From positions 88,520,644 through 88,580,643 of the forward strand of contig NC_088295.1 of NCBI RefSeq assembly GCF_032854445.1: 60,000 nt of DNA, in the 5' to 3' direction. The notes below the pieces were generated by a model. That model made no database searches, was not told where the DNA came from, and saw only the letters and a list, made by a program, of their open reading frames with translations. Shown here piece after piece: positions 38,901 through 50,900 of the stretch. Positions within the stretch are counted from its first letter, which is position 1; each line of letters starts with the position of its first letter. Origin of the DNA: Liolophura sinensis (Eukaryota; Mollusca; Polyplacophora; Chitonida; Chitonidae). Both the position numbers and the translations under genes were made by a program.

Positions 38901-41900
38901 GTGCACTTTCAGAAGCACATAATGGCCTTAAAATGACACTTTTGAAGTGTATCTGATGAGAAATTAATTAAACTTTACAAAAAACTTGTAATTTATAAGG
39001 TAGGTGACTTGGTTAGAATCAAGTAAAGTGTGCCACTTGACAAGTGCTAAACTTTAGATGAAATACAGTACTTTCACGAATTTTGACGAATGCAGCTTTT
39101 TAGGTTTTGCTTGTTTTCATTGGCATGGTCTTGCATGTGCTCAACATTGGATGTCCTTAACATTGCATGTGCTCAACATTGGATGTCCTTAACATTGCAT
39201 GTGCTCAACATTGGATGTCCTTAACATTGCATGTGCTCAACATTGGATGTCCTTAACATTGCATGTGTTCAACATTGCATGGACTGGAAGGGGTTGTATG
39301 TAAATTGAGGCCATATCTGCAAAACTTGAAAGAGTGAGTGAGCGAGTGCTTGGGGTTTAACGTCGTACTCAACAATTTTCCAGTCATATGACGACGAAGG
39401 AATCCTTAGGGTGCATGTACGTGAAATGTGCCTCCTTGTTGCAGGACGGATTTCCACCGCTCTTTTATTTAGTGCTGCATCACTGAGACGACTTACCGAA
39501 GGCAAGTAAGATGCCCCGCCCGAGCCATTATACTGATACGGGTCAACCAGTCGTTGCACTATCCCCTTCATGCCGAACGCCAAGCGAGGAAGTTACAACT
39601 TCCTCTTTTAAAGTCTTAGGTGTGACTCGATCAAGGATTGATCCTGGATCTACCGGTCCTGAAGCGGACGCTCTACCAACTGTGCTATCCAGGCCGGTAA
39701 AACTTGAAAGAAAAATTTAAGCCATTAGTACTGTATCTTACCTGAAGTTTGGTCTGTAAATGTGCATATTCAGAAGCCTTAAAATACATGTAGGCCTTAA
39801 ACTGATACACATACTTTTAATGCCAGAATGTCAGTTTTTCTGAAATTAATCAAACTTCACGAAAAGAACTCCTACATGAATGTGACACTTTAAGTTGGAT
39901 AAATCATTCAGAATCAAGAAAAATGTGTCCTATGAAAAAATTTAAACATGAAACACAGTGATCACATTTTTGTCACACAGTACTTATTTATGTAGATTCA
40001 CATTGGGTTCGGTGTAGGACAGTACCAATATTTAACAACATTAGAATGTTCCTTCTGAAAATATATACATCTTTTGAAAATGTTGCGCTCATTCTCCTCA
40101 TTGGGCGTACGCTAGTTGAGCCTAGTAGCTTCAGATTTCTAGAGACTTAACCCTGGGGATAATCCCACATACAGCTGTACAGGCCATTCACTGCAGCTTT
40201 TAATGGCTTAGCTGATAAAGACTCCTTGGTATTTTTGTGGGAAGAAGCTTTGGCAGACCTGAAAGTATTCCCCAGACCCAAGCTAGTCATGGCTTTTCTT
40301 AAATATTTTATTCCGCTCATGGCTTTCTTTGCTGTGTTTAGCTGTGGTAGTTGCCTTTTTTTGGCCGATAGAATCACCAGGCACTTCAGATCAGCATTAT
40401 GATCTGCATAATTCAGCTCTAACCAAAGATTGACAAAATCAAATAGTTTAATACAGGAGTTCCTCAGAAAATCAATTTTAGAAATTATGACCTGAATGTT
40501 ATAAGAGGTAAAGCTGGTTAAAAACCCAGGAGTGTCTTCCATTAAGGTAATTTCTTGAGGAATGAGATATTAAGAAGGGTTGATATGATCTTTACACATG
40601 CCACATGTCTGTCAATATTCTAGTGAATCTTTCTTTGTGTCTTCCAGTTCTCATGAGAAACACTTCTTTGTGTAGTTCATACAGTTCATTCAGCTCACTC
40701 CAAGAAATTTTGAAAGTACTGCATATGTATTCTTCACTTTTACATGTTTCTCTTGTACATGTAGTTTAGAGAAAGCAAGAATTGAAATTGAGAAATCCAC
40801 CATTTCTAATGTCTATTCACAAAATTATCAGTCTTTGTTTTTGTTAATCTTCTGACTAAGAGATTGTTAAAGCTTGTCTGTGTGTTGACTTCATGGATGT
40901 GATCTTGGTGTAATGATATCCTTTTCAAGAGGATAAAGGTTAGTTAAGTGCCACATTGGCTTTATTTTAGTCCTATTGTGGCAAGTTTTGTAAGGAAATG
41001 TTCAAACAGATGCTCCTACTTCGTCCTTGTGTAAAGTTTACATTTTACTTGGGGATATTATCCAGAGATCTGTGAATTCATTATCTCACAATCTCGTGTT
41101 ATTTATCAAAAAATCTGTATTGACAAGGGGGAGAATCATTGAGTGATTTCAGTTTGGAATGTGCCATCTTGTACACGGACTCTTCCTTGTCTGTGAATGT
41201 CGCATGAGCCATGAAGAAATCAGCACAGTGATGTACTCTGTCATACTTAAACGCAGCTTCATTCCAACAACCCAAAAAATCTTTTTTACTCCACCAAAAA
41301 ATACTCAATTAACATGCATGGAGATTGGGTTGTTGATGACAGCTGCTTTTGGGGATTCCCTCTTTATTTTGGCCTACTAGTCTACTAACTGGTCTTGATG
41401 AAAATTGCATGTAAAACAGAAATAAAGTGTTGCTCACAAGAATGTTCATTCCCATCATATGGAATTAACTGCTGAGGATTCCCTCAATTATCATGCTCAG
41501 GTATGGAGCAGTATGGTATGCTCATGTATGGAGCAGTATGGTATGCTCAGGTATGGAGCAGTGCTGTGTATTCAGTCAACTTAAAGGCTCAAAGTGAGTG
41601 AAATCACATTGTAAATAGATCATTTGTTTTGTAAGTGTTAATATAGCTCTGTTCTCTTGTCCTCTTTCTAAGATATTCCATTGCTGATGATGCTTACCGA
41701 TCCCTACGCGACAAGAACCTTGATCAGTGTATAATCATATCAGGAGAGAGTGGTTCTGGAAAGACAGGTGAGTTGGAAAGGTTAGACTTTTCTGAAGTTT
41801 TATGGATGTGGCAAGTGGATAACTTTGGGCTGACATCAACTGTGCAGGTTACATAATTAAGTAACCTGAGAAGTACAGTATATCTGATGATGTCACCTTA

Positions 41901-44900
41901 TTCACAGACCACTGCATCAGTTTCACACCATCAGCAGTTGTATAGGCTTGTGGAATGGTAATGTAATGTTAGTAGTCTGCTGACAGTGTGTTAGTGGCAA
42001 GCTAGGACCATGCCACTGGAACCCTCTGTCCAGCTTTGATCTTCACTCCAAATGGTGATTGTATCAGGATGTTGTGTATATGGGCAATATGACGAGTGAT
42101 GTGGTTTTATCAACAGAGGCGAGTAAGCTGATTATGCAGTACATCTCAGAGGTGTCGGGGAAGGGCCAGGAGATTGACCGGGTCAAGGAACAGCTGCTCC
42201 AGTCCAACCCTGTCCTTGAAGGTCAGTTTAAGGTCACATTGGTAGATGGTGGTTCTGTTAGTTACAATTGTGTTATTGATAACAATGATTGGCCTTAGAA
42301 AATGAATGCTGCTTGGCAGTAATGATACCATTTTGAACATAGGGGATTCGGGTGGAAGCCATGCCTTGTAGTTTTCCATCCATTTGTAGGGCTGTTGAAA
42401 TATGTGCCTTCCTCCCATCCTTGTACACCTTTCTTCGGATTGTTACTGTTAACTTTGGGACCTTTTCAGTTGACACCATTGTCCTCCATAATGACACTGA
42501 GTCTTTTCCTTCCTGATAGGCTTCAGCCTACTGATTATACATGTATGATATGTAGACTAGGTTAATCTTTAATCATCATTAAAATGCTACTTTTCTATGT
42601 GGTTATACAAAAAGTGTAGATAGACTCTTGATTGTACATTCAATATAATTTTCTAATTGTTTTGTTTTTTCAGCATTTGGGAATGCAAAAACTCACCGCA
42701 ATGACAACTCTTCCAGATTTGTAAGTTCTGTTCCTCTTCAGCCGTATTAAATGATAGGTGTGCCACTGTGATAATCTCATAATGGTTGAGATGTTAGCTT
42801 GAAAATTATCGATTTTGGAATTCAGGGATCCATGTAAAAGGAAAATATTTTATCCTGAAATCCGCTCTAGTGCCAGTGAAGAGTGTACATGAGTCAAAAT
42901 GTTGACTAATTGACTGTTATTTATGACACAGCCTTTTGTGATATTACATTAGCTGAGGGACAGGGATACTGTAGGTAAATATATATATGGTTATATAACA
43001 CGTTCTGGGTTGTTTTGTCCTAAACAGGGAAAATACATGGACATAGAGTTTGACTTCAGAGGAGACCCTGTGGGGGGTGTCATCACTAACTGTAAGTGTT
43101 ACATTCAGTTGTCTGAATCTTAGCAAATCTTTATGTCCTTTATAACACTTTCCTTGCCATACCAGTAGCAGATTTCAATTGTCCTTGTCCCCACACACAC
43201 CAATGTTCTTTGTGTACAGCATTTAATACATGTGTAACATGCGTATTTGCAATTTCAGGTGACAATCATATTTCTCTTTTACTGCTTTTGTTCACCATCT
43301 CTGCATGTAATGACAGCTATTATCACACATCTGCTTGTTGTTAGCTATTTGTTGCAAGGAAACTCCACAGAGGAATATTGGACATCCTTTTGTGTGTAAA
43401 AACATTGTACCGAACAAGGGGAGATTATTGTACTGAGCGTTACTTGGTATTACAGCTCCTTTAGAACTTCTACTTAGTGTAGTGGGCAGCCTATTATTTC
43501 ACCCAAGCTTGATATCAACACAAACCCTTTCTAACACTTTTGTTCCTTCAAAGGTGCATTTTATGAAGTTTGGTTCACAAACAACCACTGTATCCCCAAA
43601 CACTAACTGTATCCATCATTTACACATACACAATGTTTTAGGTCATACACATGTAACTCACTAATTTCCACCCAAGGGATGTAGCTCTTCAGTTCCCACA
43701 CCTGTCAGCTGTGAAGAGTTATCCCCCTTTTACCATGAAGTTGAATGTAGGCTTGGGGTTTAATGTTATCCAAGAACTTGCATAAACACCCTGAAATGGG
43801 CTACCACAGCATGTGTGTACCCAGTACCACTGTGTTAACCTGTGCCCATTGCTCTGTTCTGTTCAGATCTACTGGAGAAGGTAAGGTGCTTTGTTGTAGA
43901 CAGTGCTGGTGTGGAATGTTGTTAACCTGGTGGTATTAACCTTAACATGTCTACCTGTACTGATACTAACACATATGATAGGTAAAACAGGGAATGTTTA
44001 TCCTTAAGAAACTTTTCATTTCATCCTGTCTCAGACTAAGCTGCAGTAAGCAGATTAACACTGTCAACCATAGTCTTTAGCAGATTATCACCATTGATCC
44101 TCCTAGTTGTGATGGAAAAATAAGAGCGCATTCAAGTCTTCGCAGTCTGGCGGAGGCCATCATTGTCAAGTGTATGGACTTGTTAGAAACAAAGTTTGTA
44201 TGTCTTCAAAATATTTATTAATTGCCATACGTGTAAGTCCTAAACATTTTCCCAAAAAAAATATCAAGAATAGCCCCTATGTTTTTTTTTTTTAACAGTA
44301 TATTAGTGTGACAGTTCAGTTATATTTGTCATTGTGCAACACATATATTGGGCAACATCTTTTCATATAGAAATGCTTGGTGCTTTATTTAAACAATAGT
44401 GTATCAACAGTATGTTATATATGTGACATTTAAGTACCGATGAACTGATTTGGTTAAATGGGAACAGCATGATCATAAAGGTGTCTCTTGTTTATTTAGC
44501 CTATTCTCTTGATCTTTTCACACTTGCTTGACATCATCTTGATCATGATGTCCTGCACACAAAATTTGTCATACACAAAATCTGACTGTGCAAAGTGGTC
44601 AATCTTTTGAAAAGGTCACGGAAGTAGAGCAAAGTAAGAAAAGGTAATAAAAATGGAAATGATGACTGATTTTGTGCTGCATTTCGCTTTGAGTGTGTAT
44701 TTTAGTAGAAGTACATGTTGATCGTCATGGCTGCCAAAGTTAGATTTTGTAATAAATAACCTGCTTGTGTGTGCTTGGCATTGTACGTACATGTATTTAG
44801 AAGGGAAGTTTACCCATGAAACATGGCGGTGAGGTTTAAGTAGGGTGTTTTTGTACTGTAAAACTTAAACGTCTACCAACTGGCTACACATTGCAGCTGT

Positions 44901-47900
44901 CTGTGACACAGACATGTATATCTGATGGCATTAGATACAAAATCAATGTTTGTTACATTTTACACATTAAGCTTAGCTATTGTCGTCAGGGTTTCTGGTT
45001 GTAGCCTTTGTAATGTCTAAAATATCAAATTTTAGTCAAATGACAAGGTTTTGTTCACATTGAATTGCTGTGTTCCCATGCAACAATTACAAGGCTCTTA
45101 TTGAGGCAGTGTTTTGTTTCTGTCACCAGTCAAGAGTTGCTGTGCAGATGAATGGAGAGAGGAATTTCCACGTGTTCTACCAGCTGTTAGCAGGAGCAGA
45201 CATTGACACACTCAGTAAGTTCTTATCCCTAGAATATACAGAATGAATCCGCTGTTTGCAGGAGCAGACATTGACACACTCAGTAAGTTCTTACTTCTAG
45301 AATACACGGAATAAATCAGCTGTTAGCAGGAGCAGACATTGACACACTCAGTAAGTTCTTACTTCTAGAATACACAGAATAAATCAGCTGTTAGCAGGAG
45401 CAGACATTGACACACTCAGTAAGTTCTTATCCCTAGAATATACAGAATGAATCAGCTGTTAGCAGGAGCAAACATTGACACACTCAGTAAGTTCTTATCC
45501 CTAGAATATACAGAATGAATCCGCTGTTAGCAGGAGCAAACATTGACACACTCAGTAAGTTCTTATCCCTAGAATATACAGAATGAATCAGCTGTTAGCA
45601 GGAACAGACATTGACACACTCAGTAAGTTCTTACTTCTAGAATACACGGAATAAATCAGCTGTTAGCAGGAAGAGTCTTTGACACACTTAGTAAATGCTT
45701 AGTCCTAGAATGTACAGCATAAATCAGCTGTTAGCAGGAGCAAACATTGACTCACTCTGTAAGTTCTTACTCCTACAATGTACATGTACAGAATGAATCC
45801 GCTGTTAGCAGTAAGAGACATTGACACTCAGTAGGCCCTCACTCCTAGAATGTACAGAATAAATCAGCTGCTAACAGGAGCAGACATTGACACACTCAGG
45901 AAGTCCTTGTTCCAAGAATGTACAGAATAAATCAGCTGCTAACAGGAGTAGACAATAAGTCAGTTTATTCCTAAAATATTGCCAATAAATCTGTATTTAG
46001 TGGCCGAGCATCACACTGTATTTTAATGTAGAAATGAAATAACAAGGATTTTAGTGACCCTCCAACCTTATGTGACAATAGAGTTAATCAGCTGTCTTTG
46101 GGTGGAAATATGCTATTCCAGGTGTAAGTGAATAAAAATAGTAACAATTTCTATTGTAATGAATTTTGGTGTTGAGGAATGTATCTGCTACCAATTTGTG
46201 TTTTACAGAAGCATTAAAGCTGTCTCGTAACCATGACAACTACGAGTATCTACTTCGCAGTGGCTGCTCCCAAGTGGATAGTATGAATGACAAGGAAAAC
46301 TACAGAATTACAACAGTAAGTCATGCTTGTGTCTAGATAGTTTTACAAAACCACAATTGCCATGTCACGTGCTAGTGTGATTTCTAATCTTTGACCAGAA
46401 TATACACTGTATGGTTCCTAGAATTATAAAGTTGTGGGAGAGATTTTTCTCAGATTTTCCACTTCTTGTAAACCTAGTAAGCAGAATACATCCATTTCGT
46501 CCAGAGTCAGGTCATATTTGTACCATGCATGTACATTGTACTTCCTGTATGACAGTAATCTTTATATATCTTTACTGATATGCTTGGCATTAGGGTTAGG
46601 CCAAGTGTATATATATATATATACCTCCGGAAGAGCTAGTTAGCCCCATTTCATGTGAGTTATTGCACAAACGGCTCCTGGAGGAGACCCATGAGGGAGG
46701 TCTTGCATGTGCATTTGTTTGTGGGACAATACTGTGGTTAGAAAACACCTACACTGTGCATGACTGGCAATCGGCTTTGAGGTCATTTACAGGATAGAAG
46801 CTTGTATACATATCTTAGGTTGGTGCCAGTAATTTGTGACTAGGTGGGACACTGCTAAAAATTGTGCATACATGTAAATGTTGGTACTTGGACGGAACTC
46901 CTACAAGGACATACATGTAGAATTTAGCAGGGCTATGCCACAGGATTAATATTGAAGTTGAAGAATATACAACCGCAAACAAACAAACCATTCAGCCATG
47001 TGTTTGTGATTTTTTTATTTGCAGAAAGGAATGCAGATCATTGGTTTCCAGGATGAAGAAATCTTCTCCACATTTGAGCTGATTGCCACGATATTAAAAC
47101 TGGGCAATCTGGAATTTATTCACCGCGGTAACCTGGATGGCACTGATGGTTGTGAAATAAACAGCAAATATGGTGAGAAATGGAAGCATCTAGTTTTGAA
47201 GCTCCAAGACTGCATTATAATCAAGTTTGTCTTCACTTTTGTATGCAAACCCAAGACTGGACATGGGATTAAAAGAGAATAAGCTTTAAATTTCAAACAA
47301 ATACCATTGAAAAGAGAATGCATTTCCTCACATGTGCATGCCATAAAAAAATTCTAATATGTACCTGAAGTTGATAAATTATAAATAAATTCAGCACTAA
47401 AATCCGCTGTAGGCATCTCCATTTTGCCTAAGAACTAGTCCTGAAGTCTTCTGTGTTAGGAGGAGAATTTCTGTCAGAAACTGTTGAAGTGCAGTTTGTA
47501 CATTTACGGCAGAAAATGTACGTGACCTGCCAACCGCCGGTACTTCCCGTTACTTCGGTGATTTCTGCTTGACGATGGGGAAACCGGAATCTTGGACATA
47601 GGTTCCAAGTTTACACGAACGTGCCAGCAGTTTTAACGACTCTCATTGGCTGATAGGCAACACACCCCCAGCATAAATTACAGGGTGTTAAAGATGGACT
47701 AAGCAATTTATGCCACTTTTGCCGTTTTCAGGCTTTACATGTATGGCGAGGAGAAATCGCAAAATTATGCAGCAGGCACCACCAGATAGAAAAAAATGTG
47801 CTCTTTTCAGCCTATAGTGCCATTTTTAAAATTTTTCTTCTCCTTTAAACTGTTAGGCTATGTATATGATTGATTTCATTTCCTGCTGTAAATGTAGATG

Positions 47901-50900
47901 TTGTTTATATCAGATTCGCATCTTCAAGCCGAAGCTTTATTGACATATAAAATTTGACATTGCCACTTTTAAAGTTGTTCTGTTACGTTTTTGGTCGTGA
48001 AGAATCACTATCATAGTACGTGGATGTACATGTGTTATGAATGTACAAGGACTAACATACAAACAGAGACTGTTTCTGTCACAGAGATGGAGGATGTGTG
48101 TGAGCTGGTGGACTACCCTGTGGACCTAATGACTGCTGCCCTTACCCAGAAGTCTGTGGAAACGCGAGGGGACAGGGTCACTGTGGCCCTCAATACTGCT
48201 GACGTATGTGTTCTGTAGCTAGCCCTTAGCTCATACTGAAATGTGAATAATATGGTTGATCTGAAAGGACTTTAGAAAACATTGCTAATCAAAGTTACAT
48301 GTGCACATAAGTTTATATATCTGGTTATATCTGCAGTGTGAAGAGACATTTCCGAGCTATCAGTCAAGAACACACATTTGACCAATCGTAAAAAATCAGT
48401 AGTGATATTAGTAGGTTAACATGGTGTCCCACGTATTTGTTCAGCCTGTATGTGACGTCAACTATTTTTATCAAGAAAATCTGTCCTTAATAGACTGGAT
48501 TTGAATCATCTGGTTTTAAGGTTGAATGTTCATGTCCCTGACTGGTGTAATATATGTAGAGTTCTGTGCATAAGACAGAGTGCTGTGAATAAGACAGAGT
48601 GCTTCAGTATTGTAGTAACAGAGAATTCTAGTTTTTTATAAATTTTCATACTGATCTAAAATCGCTGTGCATATTATGTGTGTGTGTGTTGGGGAGGGGG
48701 GGGGGTGCATTACTTTTATCACCTTGGGCCATAACTTCTTTTTTTCATTGTGGGTGTCATTTATGTTACTAAATGACTCTGTTGGGGGAAAGTAGTAACT
48801 GAAGGTGAGTTATGTCCCTTGTTTCAGGCCACCTATGCTCGAGATGCCTTATGTAAAGCTATTTATAGTCGCTTGTTCTCCTGGCTGGTTTCCAGAATTA
48901 ACGACAGTATCAAGGTAAGCTCATCTCAGAGAGACATGAACAGAAATTATAGGTATTCACATTTGACAATCTTCCATGTCTTGATATGAACTTTGTGCAC
49001 CCCTTGTTGGACACATTTGCCTTCAGTGGCATGTTGACTCACATGTTGCTCTTTTTATTTGTTATGAGCCAAGATTAGGAAAAGAAGTGAAAAATATCTT
49101 TGTTTGGGAGGGAATGGGGGGTTAAAGGACTGCTTATTTCATTGCAAAATTATCTTTGCATTGAAACACAAACTTAAAAATAATACTGGCTACAACTGAC
49201 AGTATTGGGTAATAATACATGTGGGCACTGTCTAGTTTGTAGGGGATCAGATGCTGGGATTTCTTCTGCTGCTCAAGTCATTGTGTACATATATGTCTGT
49301 ACATGTATTTCCAGGTTAAAGGAAGAGTCCAAACAAAAGTGATGGGAGTATTAGATATATATGGGTTTGAAGTGTTTGAGGTGAGGACTGGTTTAGCTAA
49401 TTCTGACCAGCATAATCTGGTGGTGAAACACTTCATTACCTCTAGGGAATGATATGTATCTCTATATCTGTATGTTAATGTAAGGTGAATATTTTCCAGT
49501 GGAAGTTGTATACATGCACTACCTACTGAGACAAAGTCATGATCCAAATTCCTTTGCAAAACACAGTTTGTTGCCATTTTAAAAGTGAGATTAACACACT
49601 TGTAAATATGAGAACAGACTTGGGTGGTTTCAGCAGACATTCATCAGAAAGCAATGATTGAGAAGAATAGTAAATAGTGTAGATTTCCCCTCATTCAATG
49701 TTCTGTTTTGTTCATGTTTTCTCCAGAGGAATGGATTTGAACAGTTTATAATCAACTATTGCAATGAGAACCTTCAGCAGCTGTTTATAGAACTGACCTT
49801 AAAAGAAGAGCAAGAGGAATATGTGAAAGAGGTGAGGGTAGAATTTTGAAAGAGTAGGGGAGAGAGGGGATTGAAAGGGGATATTGGAGGATTAGGGGTA
49901 CAAATAGGAAGGAGACAGATGGGAAGGCCAAGGATTAGAGAAGGAACTTAAACAAGAGAGAGTATAGGTGGATAAGAGAGACTCCCTGCGTGAAAACTCC
50001 TTTCACCATGGTTTTCTGGCCTTTCTGATTGTGAAGTATTGGAGGTGGGATTGGTGTGTACACTAGAATCACTGTCTGTCTATCCTCAGACATCAGTTTG
50101 TCTGTGCAACTTCTTCAAAAGTACTTCGCCAGTTATGGGAAAATTTGCACACATATTCCATAAGATGTAAAATTAAGCATACTTAAGTTTAATGCCTTTG
50201 CAGCAATATTATAATTGTATGAGTTTTCCCCCCTCCTGGGTATGTCTACAAACCTACTGCATGAAATTTGTGTGTGCATTTTTCCTATGAACTGAACTTT
50301 ATTATCATGACAATCAGTTCCACAGGAAATGTTTTAGACATCTGCATTCTGTGTTAATCTGGATTTTTTTAAGGGTTTTTGTAATGGTCTGATTTTCCTT
50401 CCTTATCCAGGGTATTGAGTGGATCCATGTGGAATATTTTAACAATGCTGTGATATGTGACTTGATAGAAAAGGTAAGCCTGTGTGTTATACATATATGT
50501 TAACAGCATCATAACAATATCTCATACTAAATGAGCTCAGTGTAGCATTTAAACTCATTCTAGGTTATTTTACAAGTATGATTACTCGCACGTATCACAG
50601 GTGATGATTTTATTGTGGTTGAAATCAACTGTCTTTGAACTTTAATTAAGTCATTAAATTAAATCATTTAATATATAACTAACTTAGGCAAAAAAAAAAA
50701 ATAAATCAAGAGGATAGTTCTTACCTGTGACCAGTGCCATCTTGTTTTTTGTTATGAAATACTTCTGTTGTGAAATACTTCTGTTGTGAAATTAAGATTA
50801 TGTTTAAACAGGTTATGTTTTCTTTCTCCTGAATATTATATATACCATTTAACAAAACCTCATATCTTATTTTACAAAATTTATATATATAGGTTTCTTC

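Larger units (their letters stand above)
26052..41672 (+). other. 15.6-kb myosin intron, mostly repeats
   Basis: The largest intron between coding exons. It holds a hairpin repeat, TA tracts, seven minisatellites, a decayed mariner, and copies of two SINE families, listed separately. I found no nested gene. Stretches 26970-28090, 31801-33550, 34752-35590, 37170-39120 and 39712-41490 contain nothing I can identify. Confidence 0.8.

Noticed and set aside
40147-40542. 131-codon minus-strand open frame as a nested gene
   Set aside because: No recognisable domain, and frames this long are expected by chance a few times in 60 kb. The composition is like the surrounding intron.
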